Assembly (NCBI RefSeq): GCF_016802725.1
Contig: NC_052677.1
Location: 11,767,306 to 11,831,305, forward strand
Reading direction: 5' to 3'
DNA: 64,000 bases
DNA from: Solenopsis invicta
Taxonomy: Eukaryota; Arthropoda; Insecta; Hymenoptera; Formicidae
Under the pieces are notes generated by a model. It saw only the letters and a list, made by a program, of their open reading frames with translations. It was not told the origin of the DNA and ran no database searches. Each line of letters begins with the position of its first letter. The stretch's first letter is position 1. Position numbers and translations under genes: made by a program. Positions 1 to 11,953 of the stretch are shown piece after piece.

Positions 1-2244
1 CGATTCGATCCATTATGATAAAAGTTAGAACTCTTCTCGGGGCTATCAGAACAGAGAGATATTGGAGAAATTCGCAAAAAAAAGTTTTACTCAAAGATTT
101 CGAAATTTGACTGATATAAGTCTTTCCTTTTTCAGTTCAGAAATTCGATACACTATGATAAAAGGTATATATCTTCTGTGGGCTATCAGAACACAGAGAT
201 ATTGAAGAAATTCGGAAAAAAACCAATTTTACTCAATAATTTCGAACTTTGACTGATATAACTCTTTCGTCTTTCACTTTAGCGATTCGATCCAATATGA
301 TAAAAGTTAGAACTCTTCTCGGGGCTATCAGAACAGAGAGATATTGGAGAAATTCGCAAAAAAAATTTTACTCAAAAATTTCGAAATTTGACTGATATAA
401 GTCTTTCCTTTTTCAGTTCAGAAATTCGATACATCATGATAAATGGTATATATCTTCTGTGGGCTATCAGAACACAGAGATATTGAATAAATTCGGAAAA
501 AAACCAATTTTACTCAAAAATTTCGAACATTGACTGATATAACACTTTCGTCTTTCACTTTAGCGATTCGATCCTTTATGATAAAGGTTAGAACTCTTCT
601 CGGGGCTATCAGAACACAGAGATATTGGAGAAATTCGCACAAAAAATTTTCCTCAAAATTTTCGAACTTTGACTGATATAACTCTTTCGTCTTTCACTTT
701 AGCGATTCGATTCATTATGATAAAGGTTAGAACTCTTCTCTGGGCTATCAGAACAGAGAGATATTGGAGAAATTCGCAAAAAAAATTTTACTCAAAAATT
801 TCGAAATTTGACTGATATAAGTCTTTCCTTTTTCAGTTCAAAAATTCGATACATCATGATAAAAGGTATATATCTTCTGTGGGCTATCAGAACACAGAGA
901 TATTGAAGAAATTCGGAAAAAAACCAATTTTACTCAAAAATTTCGAACTTTGACTGATATAACACTTTCGTCTTTCACTTTAGCGTTTCGATCCATTATG
1001 ATAAAGGTTACAACTCTTCTCGGGGCTATCAGAACACAGAGATATTGGAGAAATTCGCAAAAAGATTTTACTCAAAGATTTCGAAATTTGACTGATATAA
1101 GTCTTTCCTTTTTCAGTTCAGAAATTCGATACACCATGATAAAAGGTATATATCTTCTGTGGGCTATCAGAACACAGAGATATTGAAGAAATTCGGAAAA
1201 AAACCAATTTTACTCAAAAATTTCGAACTTTGACTGATATAACTCTTTCGTCTTTCACTTTAGCGATTCGATCCTTTATGATAAAAGTTAGAACTCTTCT
1301 CGGGGCTATCAGAACACAGAGATATAGGAGAAATTCACAAAAAAAATTTTACTCAAATATTTCGAAATTTGACTGATATAAGTCTTTTCTTTTTCAGTTC
1401 AGAAATTCGATACATCATGATAAAAGGTATATATCTTCTGTGGGCTGTCAGAACACAGAGATATTGAAGAAATTCGGAAAAAAACCAATTTTACTCAAAA
1501 ATTTCGAACTTTAACTGATATAACCCTTTCGTCTTTCACTTTAGCGATTCAATCCATTATGATAGAAGTTAGAACTCTTCTCGGGGCTATCAGAACACAG
1601 AGATATTGGAGAAATTCGCAAAAAAAATTTTACTCAAAGATTTCGAAATTTGACTGTTATAAGTCTTTCCTTTTTCAGTTCAGAAATTCGATACATCATG
1701 ATAAAAGGTATATATCTTCTGTGGGCTATCAGAACACAGAGATATTGAATAAATTCGGAAAAAAACCAATTTTACTCAGAAATTTCGAACATTGACTGAT
1801 ATAACACTTTCGTCTTTCACTTTAGCGATTCGATCCATTATGATAAAGGTTAGAACTCTTCTCGGGGCTATCAGAACACAGAGATATTGGAGAAATTCGC
1901 ACAAAAAATTTTCCTCAAAATTTTCGAACTTTGACTGATATAACTCTTTCGTCTTTCACTTTAGCGATTCGATCCATTTGATAAAGGTTAGAACTCTTCT
2001 CGGGGCTATCAGAACAGAGAGATATTGAAGAAATTCGCAAAAAAAATTTTACTCGAAAATTTCGAAATTTGACTGATATAAGTCTTTCCTTTTTCAGTTC
2101 AGAAATTCGACACATCATGATAAAAGGTATATATCTTCTGTGGGCTATCAGAACACAGAGATATTGAAGAAATTCGGAAAAAAACCAATTTTACTCAAAA
2201 ATTTCGAACTTTGACTGATATAACTCTTTCGTCTTTCACTTTAG
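1..2244 (+). repeat. Higher-order repeat copy 1, 16 monomers (2244 bp)
   Basis: A-type heads (GTTAGAACTC or a close variant) begin near 24, 306, 587, 726, 1007, 1288, 1568, 1848, 1986 and 2268. The intervals are about 282, 281, 139, 281, 281, 280, 280, 138 and 282 bp. This is seven A-B dimers plus two single hybrid C monomers, 16 monomers in all, in the order AB-AB-C-AB-AB-AB-AB-C-AB. Rare variants, such as TATAGGAG at 1324, GATAGAAG at 1562 and CCATTTGATAAAG at 1975, recur at the matching places in copy 2. The phase of the unit is arbitrary because the array starts outside the window. Confidence 0.85.
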
Positions 2245-4487
2245 CGATTCGATCCATTATGATAAAAGTTAGAACTCTTCTCGGGGCTATCAGAACAGAG
2301 AGATATTGGAGAAATTCGCAAAAAAAAGTTTTACTCAAAGATTTCGAAATTTGACTGATATAAGTCTTTCCTTTTTCAGTTCAGAAATTCGATACACTAT
2401 GATAAAAGGTATATATCTTCTGTGGGCTATCAGAACACAGAGATATTGAAGAAATTCGGAAAAAAACCAATTTTAATCAATAATTTCGAACTTTGACTGA
2501 TATAACTCTTTCGTCTTTCACTTTAGCGATTCGATCCAATATGATAAAAGTTAGAACTCTTCTCGGGGCTATCAGAACAGAGAGATATTGGAGAAATTCG
2601 CAAAAAAATTTTACTCAAAAATTTCGAAATTTGACTGATATAAGTCTTTCCTTTTTCAGTTCAGAAATTCGATACATCATGATAAATGGTATATATCTTC
2701 TGTGGGCTATCAGAACACAGAGATATTGAATAAATTCGGAAAAAAACCAATTTTACTCAAAAATTTCGAACATTGACTGATATAACACTTTCGTCTTTCA
2801 CTTTAGCGATTCGATCCATTATGATAAAGGTTAGAACTCTTCTCGGGGCTATCAGAACACAGAGATATTGGAGAAATTTGCACAAAAAATTTTCCTCAAA
2901 ATTTTCGAACTTTGACTGATATAACTCTTTCGTCTTTCACTTTAGCGATTCGATTCATTATGATAAATGTTAGAACTCTTCTCGGGGCTATCAGAACAGA
3001 GAGATATTGAAGAAATTCGCAAAAAAAATTTTACTCAAAAATTTCGAAATTTGACTGATATAAGTCTTTCCTTTTTCAGTTCAGAAATTCGATACATCAT
3101 GATAAAAGGTATATATCTTCTGTGGGCTATCAGAACACAGAGATGTTGAAGAAATTCAGAAAAAAACCAATTTTACTCAAAAATTTCGAACTTTGACTGA
3201 TATAACTCTTTCGTCTTTCACTTTAGCGATTCGATCCTTTATGATAAAAGTTAGAACTCTTCTCGGGGCTATCAGAACACAGAGATATTGGAGAAATTCG
3301 CAAAAAAAATTTTACTCTAAGATTTCGAAATTTGACTGATATAAGTCTTTCCTTTTTCAGTTCAGAAATTCGATACATCATGATAAACGGTATATATCTT
3401 CTGTGGGCTATCAGAACACAGAGATGTTGAAGAAATTCAGAGAAAAACCAATTTTACTCAAAAATTCCGAACTTTGACTGATATAACACTTTCGTCTTTC
3501 ACTTTAGCGATTCGATCCTTTATGATAAAAGTTAGAACTCTTCTCGGGGCTATCAGAACACAGAGATATAGGAGAAATTCACAAAAAAAATTTTACTCAA
3601 AGATTTCGAAATTTGACTGATATAAGTCTTTCCTTTTTCAGTTCAGAAATTCGATACATCATGATAAAAGGTATATATCTTCTGTGGGCTGTCAGAACAC
3701 CTAGATATTGAAGAAATTCGGAAAAAAACCAATTTTACTCAAAAATTTCGAACTTTAACTGATATAACTCTTTCGTCTTTCACTTTAGCGATTCAATCCA
3801 TTATGATAGAAGTTAGAACTCTTCTCGGGGCTATCAGAACACAGAGATATTGGAGAAATTCGCAAAAAAATTTAACTCAAAGATTTCGAAATTAGACTGT
3901 TATAAGTCTTTCCTTTTTCAGTTCAGAAATTCGATACATCATGATAAAAGGTATATATCTTCTGTGGGCTATCAGAACACAGAGATATTGAATAAATTCG
4001 GAAAAAAACCAATTTTACTCAGAAATTTCGAACATTGACTGATATAACACTTTCGTCTTTCACTTTAGCGATTCGATCCATTGTGATAAAGGTTAGAACT
4101 CTTCTCGGGGCTATCAGAACACAGAGATATTGGAGAAATTCGCACAAAAAATTTTCCTCAAAATTTTCGAACTTTGACTGATATAACTCTTTCGTCTTTC
4201 ACTTTAGCGATTCGATCCATTTGATAAAGATTAGAACTCTTCTCGGGGCTATCAGAACAGAGAGATATTGAAGAAATTCGCAAAAAAAATTTTACTCGAA
4301 AATTTCGAAATTTGACTGATATAAGTCTTTCCTTTTTCAGTTCAGAAATTCGACACATCATGATAAAAGGTATATATCTTCTGTGGGCTATCAGAACACA
4401 GAGATATTGAAGAAATTCGGAAAAAAACCAATTTTACTCAAAAATTTCGAACTTTGACTGATATAACTCTTTCGTCTTTCACTTTAG
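2245..4487 (+). repeat. Higher-order repeat copy 2, 16 monomers (2243 bp)
   Basis: Repeats copy 1 at an offset of 2243-2244 bp with the same order of dimers and hybrid monomers (heads near 2549, 2829, 2968, 3249, 3531, 3809, 4089, 4229 and 4511). The same diagnostic variants occur, including TATAGGAG near 3569 and the CCATTTGATAAAG deletion variant near 4218. Differences are scattered single bases and small indels in A-runs, which indicates fairly recent unequal exchange or amplification of the whole 16-monomer block. Confidence 0.85.
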
Positions 4488-7400
4488 CGATTCGATCCAT
4501 TATGATAAAAGTTAAAACTCTTCTCGGGGCTATCAGAACAGAGAGATATTGGAGAAATTCGCAAAAAAAAGTTTTACTCAAAGATTTCGAAATTTGACTG
4601 ATATAAGTCTTTCCTTTTTCAGTTCAGAAATTCGATACACTATGATAAAAGGTATATATCTTCTGTGGGCTATCAGAACACAGAGATATTGAAGAAATTC
4701 GGAAAAAAACCAATTTTACTCAATAATTTCGAACTTTGCCTGATATAACTCTTTCGTCTTTCACTTTAGCGATTCGATCCATTATGATAAAAGTTAGAGC
4801 TCTTCTCGGGGCTATCAGAACAGAGAGATATTGGAGAAATTCGCAAAAAAAATTTTACTCAAAAATTTCGAAATTTGACTGATATAAGTCTTTCCTTTTT
4901 CAGTTCAGAAATTCGATACATCATGATAAACGGTATATATCTTCTGTGGGATATCAGAACACAGAGATATTGAAAAAATTCAGAAAAAAACCAATTTTAC
5001 TCAAAAATTTCGAACTTTGACTGATATAACACTTTCGTCTTTCACTTTAGCGATTCGATCCATTATGATAAAGGTTAGAACTCTTCTCGGGGCTATCAGA
5101 ACAGAGAGATATTGAAGAAATTCGCAAAAAAATTTTACTCGAAAATTTCGAAATTTGACTGATATAAGTCTTTCCTTTTTCAGTTCAGAAATTCGACACA
5201 TCATGATAAAAGGTATATATCTTCTGTGGGCTATCAGAACACAGAGATGTTGAAGAAATTCAGAAAAAAACCAATTTTACTCAAAAATTTCGAACTTTGA
5301 CTGATATAACTCTTTCGTCTTTCACTTTAGCGATTCGATCCTTTATGATAAAAGTTAGAACTCTTCTCGGGGCTATCAGAACACAGAGATATTGGAGAAA
5401 TTCGCAAAAAAAATTTTACTCAAAGATTTCGAAATTTGACTGATATAAGTCTTTCCTTTTTCAGTTCAGAAATTCGATACATCATGATAAAAGGTATATA
5501 TCTTCTGTGGGCTATCAGAACACAGAGATATTGAAGAAATTCGGAAAAAAACCAATTTTACTCAAAAATTTCGAACTATAACTGATATAACTCTTTCGTC
5601 TTTCACTTTAGCGATTCGATCCATTATGATAGAAGTTAGAACTCTTCTCGGGGCTATCAGAACACAGAGATATTGGAGAAATCCGCAAAAAAAATTTTAC
5701 TCAAAGATTTCGAAATTTGACTGATATAAGTCTTTCCTTTTTCAGTTCAGAAATTCGACACATCATGATAAAAGGTATATATCTTCTGTGGGCTATCAGA
5801 ACACAGAGATATTGAAGAAATTCGGAAAAAAACCAATTTTACTCAAAAATTTCGAACTTTGACTGATATAACTCTTTCGTCTTTCACTTTAGCGATTCGA
5901 TCCATTATGATAAAAGTTAGAACTCTTCTCGGGGCTATCAGAACACAGAGATATTGGAGAAATTCGCACAAAAAATTTTCCTCAAAATTTTCGAACTTTG
6001 ACTGATATAACTCTTTCGTCTTTCACATTAGCGATTCAATTCATTATGATAAAGGTTAGAACTCTTCTCGGGGCTATCAGAACAGAGAGATATTGAAGAA
6101 ATTCGCAAAAAAAATTTTACTCGAAAATTTCGAAATTTGACTGATATAAGTCTTTCCTTTTTCAGTTCAGAAATTCGACACATCATGATAAAAGGTATAT
6201 ATCTTCTGTGGGCTATCAGAACACAGTGATATTGAAGAAATTCGGAAAAAAACCAATTTTACTCAAAAATTTCGAACTTTGACTGATATAACTCTTTCGT
6301 CTTTCACTTTAGCGATTCGATCCATTATGATAAAAGTTAGAGCTCTTCTCGGGGCTATCAGAACAGAGAGATATTGGAGAAATTCGCAAAAAAAATTTTA
6401 CTCAAAAATTTCGAAATTTGACTGATATAAGTCTTTCCTTTTTCAGTTCAGAAATTCGATACATCATGATAAACGGTATATATCTTCTGTGGGCTATCAG
6501 AACACAGAGATGTTGAAAAAATTCAGAAAAAAACCAATTTTACTCAAAAATTTCGAACTTTGACTGATATAACACTTTCGTCTTTCACTTTAGCGATTCG
6601 ATCCATTATGATAAAGGTTAGAACTCTTCTCGGGGCTATCAGAACAGAGAGATATTGAAGAAATTCGCAAAAAAAATTTTACTCAAAAATTTCGAAATTT
6701 GACTGATATAAGTCTTTCCTTTTTCAGTTCAGAAATTCGATACATCATGATAAATGGTATATATCTTCTGTGGGCTATCAGAACACAGAGATATTGAATA
6801 AATTCGGAAAAAAACCAATTTTACTCAAAAATTTCGAACATTGACTGATATAACACTTTCGTCTTTCACTTTAGCGATTCGATCCATTATGATAAAGGTT
6901 AGAACTCTTCTCGGGGCTATCAGAACACAGAGATATTGGAGAAATTTGCACAAAAAATTTTCCTCAAAATTTTCGAACTTTGACTGATATAACTCTTTCG
7001 TCTTTCACTTTAGCGATTCGATTCATTATGATAAATGTTAGAACTCTTCTCGGGGCTATCAGAACAGAGAGATATTGAAGAAATTCGCAAAAAAAATTTT
7101 ACTCGAAAATTTCGAAATTTGACTGATATAAGTCTTTCCTTTTTCAGTTCAGAAATTCGATACATCATGATAAAAGGTATATATCTTCTGTGGGCTATCA
7201 GAACACAGAGATGTTGAAGAAATTCAGAAAAAAACCAATTTTACTCAAAAATTTCGAACTTTGACTGATATAACTCTTTCGTCTTTCACTTTAGCGATTC
7301 GATCCTTTATGATAAAAGTTAGAACTCTTCTCGGGGCTATCAGAACACAGAGATATTGGAGAAATTCGCAAAAAAAAGTTTTACTCAAAGATTTCGAAAT

Positions 7401-8557
7401 TTGACTGATATAAGTCTTTCCTTTTTCAGTTCAGAAATTCGATACATCATGATAAACGGTATATATCTTCTGTGGGCTATCAGAAAACAGAGATGTTGAA
7501 GAAATTCAGAAAAAAACCAATTTTACTCAAAAATTTCGAACTTTGACTGATATAACACTTTCGTCTTTCACTTTAGCGATTCGATCCTTTATGATAAAAG
7601 TTAGAACTCTTCTCGGGGCTATCAGAACACAGAGATATAGGAGAAATTCACAAAAAAAATTTTACTCAAAGATTTCGAAATTTGACTGATATAAGTCTTT
7701 CCTTTTTCAGTTCAGAAATTCGATACATCATTATAAAAGGTATATATCTTCTGTGGGCTGTCAGAACACCTAGATATTGAAGAAATTCGGAAAAAAACCA
7801 ATTTTACTCAAAAATTTCGAACTTTAACTTATATAACTCTTTCGTCTTTCACTTTAGCGATTCAATCCATTATGATAGAAGTTAGAACTCTTCTCGGGGC
7901 TATCAGAACACAGAGACATTGGAGAAATTCGCAAAAAAAATTTTACTCAAAGATTTCGAAATTTGACTGTTATAAGTCTTTCCTTTTTCAGTTCAGAAAT
8001 TCGATACATCATGATAAAAGGTATATATCTTCTGTGGGCTATCAGAACACAGAGATATTGAATAAATTCGGAAAAAAACCAATTTTACTCAGAAATTTCG
8101 AACATTGACTGATATAACACTTTCGTCTTTCACTTTAGCGATTCGATCCATTGTGATAAAGGTTAGAACTCTTCTCGGGGCTATCAGAACACAGAGATAT
8201 TGGAGAAATTCGCACAAAAAATTTTCCTCAAAATTTTCGAACTTTGACTGATATAACTCTTTCGTCTTTCACTTTAGCGATTCGATCCATTTGATAAAGA
8301 TTAGAACTCTTCTCGGGGCTATCAGAACAGAGAGATATTGAAGAAATTCGCAAAAAAAATTTTACTCGAAAATTTCGAAATTTGACTGATATAAGTCTTT
8401 CCTTTTTCAGTTCAGAAATTCGACACATCATGATAAAAGGTATATATCTTCTGTGGGCTATCAGAACACAGAGATATTGAAGAAATTCGGAAAAAAACCA
8501 ATTTTACTCAAAAATTTCGAACTTTGACTGATATAACTCTTTCGTCTTTCACTTTAG
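4488..8557 (+). repeat. Extended higher-order repeat (4070 bp) containing a third copy of the 2.24-kb unit
   Basis: The variant GTTAAAACTC at 4511 recurs at 8581, an offset of 4070 bp. The 67-codon reverse-strand open frame at 4158 recurs at 8228 (offset 4070), and the start of another at 2967 recurs at 7035 (offset 4068). The block behaves as about 13 extra monomers (4488-6312) followed by a copy of the 16-monomer unit (about 6313-8557). The exact inner boundary is approximate because neighbouring dimers are so alike. Confidence 0.65.
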
Positions 8558-8993
8558 CGATTCGATCCATTATGATAAAAGTTAAAACTCTTCTCGGGGC
8601 TATCAGAACAGAGAGATATTGTAGAAATTCGCAAAAAAAAGTTTTACTCAAAGATTTCGAAATTTGACTGATATAAGTCTTTCCTTTTTCAGTTCAGAAA
8701 TTCGATACACTCATGATAAAAGGTATATATCTTCTGTGGGCTATCAGAACACAGAGATATTGAAGAAATTCGGAAAAAAACCAATTTTACTCAATAATTT
8801 CGAACTTTGACTGATATAACTCTTTCGTCTTTCACTTTAGCGATTCGATCCATTATGATAAAAGTTAGAGCTCTTCTCGGGGCTATCAGAACAGAGAGAT
8901 ATTGGAGAAATTCGCAAAAAAAATTTTACTCAAAAATTTCGAAATTTGACTGATATAAGTCTTTCCTTTTTCAGTTCAGAAATTCGATACATC

Positions 8994-9006
8994 NNNNNNN
9001 NNNNNN
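8994..9006. other. Assembly gap (13 N) inside the satellite
   Basis: Thirteen N bases interrupt a monomer between GATACATC and AGAAATTCAG. In intact copies (for example 6466-6516) about 51 bp lie between these words, so 13 is not a true size. One or more whole monomers may be missing. Confidence 0.99.
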
Positions 9007-11025
9007 AGAAATTCAGAAAAAAACCAATTTTACTCAAAAATTTCGAACTTTGACTGATATAACTCTTTCGTCTTTCACTTTAGCGATTCGATCCTTTATG
9101 ATAAAAGTTAGAACTCTTCTCGGGTCTATCAGAACACAGAGATATTGGAGAAATTCGCAAAAAAAATTTTACTCAAAGATTTCGAAATATGACTGATATA
9201 AGTCTTTCCTTTTTCAGTTCAGAAATTCGATACATCATGATAAAAGGTATATATCTTCTGTGGGCTATCAGAACACAGAGATATTGAAGAAATTCGGAAA
9301 AAAACCAATTTTACTCAAAAATTTCGAACTATAACTGATATAACTCTTTCGTCTTTCACTTTAACGATTCGATCCATTATGATAGAAGTTAGAACTCTTC
9401 TCGGGGCTATCAGAACACAGAGATATTGGAGAAATTCGCAAAAAAAATTTTACTCAAAAATTTCGAAATTTGACTGATATAAGTCTTTCCTTTTTCAGTT
9501 CAGAAATTCGATACATCATGATAAAAGGTATATATCTTCTGTGGGCTATCAGAACACAGAGATATTGAAGAAATTCGGAAAAAAACCAATTTTACTCAAA
9601 AATTTCGAACTTTGACTGATATAACTCTTTCGTCTTTCACTTTAGCGATTCGATCCAATATGATAAAAGTTAGAACTCTTCTCGGGGCTATCAGAACAGA
9701 GAGATATTGGAGAAATTCGCAAAAAAAATTTTACTCAAAAATTTCGAAATTTGACTGATATAAGTCTTTCCTTTTTCAGTTCAGAAATTCGATACATCAT
9801 GATAAACGGTATATATCTTCTGTGGGCTATCAGAACACAGAGATATTGAATAAATTCGGAAAAAAACTAATTTTACTCAAAAATTTCGAACATTGACTGA
9901 TATAACACTTTCGTCTTTCACTTTAGCGATTCGATCCATTATGATAAAGGTTAGAACTCTTCTCGGGGCTATCAGAACACAGAGATATTGGAGAAATTCG
10001 CACAAAAAATTTTCCTCAAAATTTTCGAACTTTGACTGATATAACTCTTTCGTCTTTCACTTTAGCGATTCGATTCATTATGATAAAGGTTAGAACTCTT
10101 CTCGGGGCTATCAGAACAGAGAGATATTGAAGAAATTCGCAAAAAAAATTTTACTCGAAAATTTCGAAATTTGACTGATATAAGTCTTTCCTTTTTCAGT
10201 TCAGAAATTCGACACATCATGATAAAAGGTATATATCTTCTGTGGGCTATCAGATCACAGAGATATTGAAGAAATTCGGAAAAAAACCAATTTTACTCAA
10301 AAATTTCGAACTTTGACTGATATAACTCTTTCGTCTTTCACTTTAGCGATTCGATCCATTATGATAAAAGTTAGAACTCTTCTCGGGGCTATCAGAACAG
10401 AGAGATACTGAAGAAATTCGCAAAAAAAATTTTACTCGAAAATTTCGAAATTTGACTGATATAAGTCTTTCCTTTTTCAGTTCAGAAATTCGACACATCA
10501 TGATAAAAGGTATATATCTTCTGTGGGCTATCAGAACACAGAGATGTTGAAGAAATTCAGAAAAAAACCAATTTTACTCAAAAATTTCGAACTTTGACTG
10601 ATATAACTCTTTCGTCTTTCACTTTAGCGATTCGATCCATTATGATAAAGGTTAGAACTCTTCTCGGGGCTATCAGAACAGAGAGATACTGAAGAAATTC
10701 GCAAAAAAAATTTTACTCGAAAATTTCGAAATTTGACTGATATAAGTATTTCCTTTTTCAGTTCAGAAATTCGACACATCATGATAAAAGGTATATATCT
10801 TCTGTGGGCTATCAGAACACAGAGATGTTGAAGAAATTCAGAAAAAAACCAATTTTACTCAAAAATTTCGAACTTTGACTGATATAACTCTTTCGTCTTT
10901 CACTTTAGCGATTCGATCCTTTATGATAAAAGTTAGAACTCTTCTCGGGGCTATCAGAACACAGAGATATAGGAGAAATTCGCAAAAAAAATTTTACTCA
11001 AAGATTTCGAAATTTGACTGATATA

Positions 11026-11057
11026 CGAGGTGTGTTCAAAAAGTATCGCGAATTTTG
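11026..11057 (+). repeat. mariner left terminal inverted repeat (32 bp)
   Basis: Begins CGAGGTGTGTTC directly after the TA target site and is identical to the reverse complement of 11922-11953. Confidence 0.95.
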
Positions 11058-11079
11058 TGTTTTTTCAAAAATTATTTAT

Positions 11080-11748
11080 TTATTCATGAATATCTATTTT
11101 GTCCCCTTCAAAGTAATCCCCATGAGATATTATACACTTGTGCCAACGGTTTTTCCAATCTTCGAAGCACTTCAAAAAATCATTTTTTTTTATCTTGTTC
11201 AGCTCCTCCTTCGATGCCGTCTTTATCTCGTCAAGCGTAGCCTAACGTCGTCCTTTCATGGGCCTCTTCAGTTTAGGGAACAAGAAAAAGTCACAGGGGG
11301 CCAGATCTGGGGAATACGGTGGCTGCGGCATCATTAGTGTGTTGTTTTTGGCCAAAAAGTCGCGCACAAGCAACGATGTGTGAGCAGGGGCGTTTGGTAC
11401 GAATTTCGCGGCGTCCCGTCTCATGCCCAAATCATTGATAAAAATCGAATGGCACGAGCCAATCGATATGTTTAGGTCCTCAGCAACTTCTCTAACGGTG
11501 ATTCGACGATTGGCCAATACCATTTTCTCCACTTCATTAATTTTTTCGTCTGTTGTTGAAGTGCTCGGGCGTCCGGCACGCTCTTCGTCGTTCACATCTT
11601 CTCGGCCTTCTGAGAACATTTTGTACCACCGATAAACGTTGCTTCGGTCCAAGGTAGCTTCTCCGTATGCCACAGTCAACATTCGGAATGCATCCGCGCA
11701 CTTAATTTCGTTTTTCACACAAAATTTGATACAGGTTCTTTGATCCAT
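11080..11748 (-). pseudogene. mariner transposase pseudogene (deletion plus nonsense codon)
   Basis: Reading starts at ATG 11748 (MDQRTCIKFCVKNEIK). Residues 1-118 carry the N-terminal helix-turn-helix region, with family motifs such as VYRWYKMFSEGRE, ERAGRPSTS and NDLGMRRDAAKFVP. The frame then jumps straight to NAPAHTSLLVRDFL and PYSPDLAPCDFFLFPKLK. The central part holding the first two catalytic aspartates of the D,D34D triad is gone; only the C-terminal aspartate segment remains. After residue 168 (PMKGRR) an in-frame TAG interrupts the protein. The same frame then continues for 53 codons (DEIKTASKEELNKI, FEDWKNRWHKC, YFEGDKIDI) to TAA at 11080. No frameshift is seen, so the deletion kept the frame. 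The product could not catalyse transposition. Confidence 0.95.
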
Positions 11749-11921
11749 TTTTTGAATAGGTAAAAATCGAAGACGATCCAAAACACGTGCAAGCAAAGCA
11801 GCTGTCAACAATTAAGTGAACATTCAAAATGGCCGAGCTTGTCGGCATAAGTGAGAGACATGAGTACCAACATAACGCCACAAAAAGATCGAAATTCGAA
11901 TATACGTAACCCGCGAAAATT

Positions 11922-11953
11922 CAAAATTCGCGATACTTTTTGAACACACCTCG
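11922..11953 (-). repeat. mariner right terminal inverted repeat (32 bp)
   Basis: Ends GAACACACCTCG directly before the TA at 11954-11955 and is the perfect partner of 11026-11057. It is the upstream end relative to the transposase. Confidence 0.95.

Larger units (their letters stand above)
1..11025 (+). repeat. Tandem satellite array, left block (~140-bp monomers, A/B dimers)
   Basis: Head-to-tail array with all copies in the same orientation, continuing past the left edge. Monomer A has the head GAACTCTTCTCGGGGCTATC and the tail CTTTCCTTTTTCAGTTCAG. Monomer B has the head GTATATATCTTCTGTGGGCT and the tail CTTTCGTCTTTCACTTTAGC. Both share the middle GAGATATTG...TTTTACTC...TTTCGAA...TGACTGATATAA, so they are old duplicates. 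A+B repeats about every 281 bp. A third type, C (~139 bp), has an A head and a B tail. The array is AT-rich with A-tracts in each monomer. Open frames of 60-95 codons recur because the repeats recur, and none looks like a gene. A unit near nucleosome length, arrayed in higher-order repeats, is what centromeric or pericentromeric satellites look like. That role is inferred. Confidence 0.97.
11026..11953 (-). mobile_element. mariner transposon, internally deleted, inserted in the satellite
   Basis: A 928-bp insertion into the satellite word GATATAAGTC. It is flanked by the TA duplication typical of Tc1/mariner elements (11024-11025 and 11954-11955), and removing the element and one TA restores the monomer exactly. 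The terminal inverted repeats are 32 bp and perfect: both ends start CGAGGTGTGTTCAAAAAGT going inward. The transposase lies on the minus strand. A full mariner is about 1.3 kb, so roughly 350 bp are missing, which matches the gap in the protein. Perfect ends suggest a young copy that was mobilised in trans by an intact relative (inference). Confidence 0.96.
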
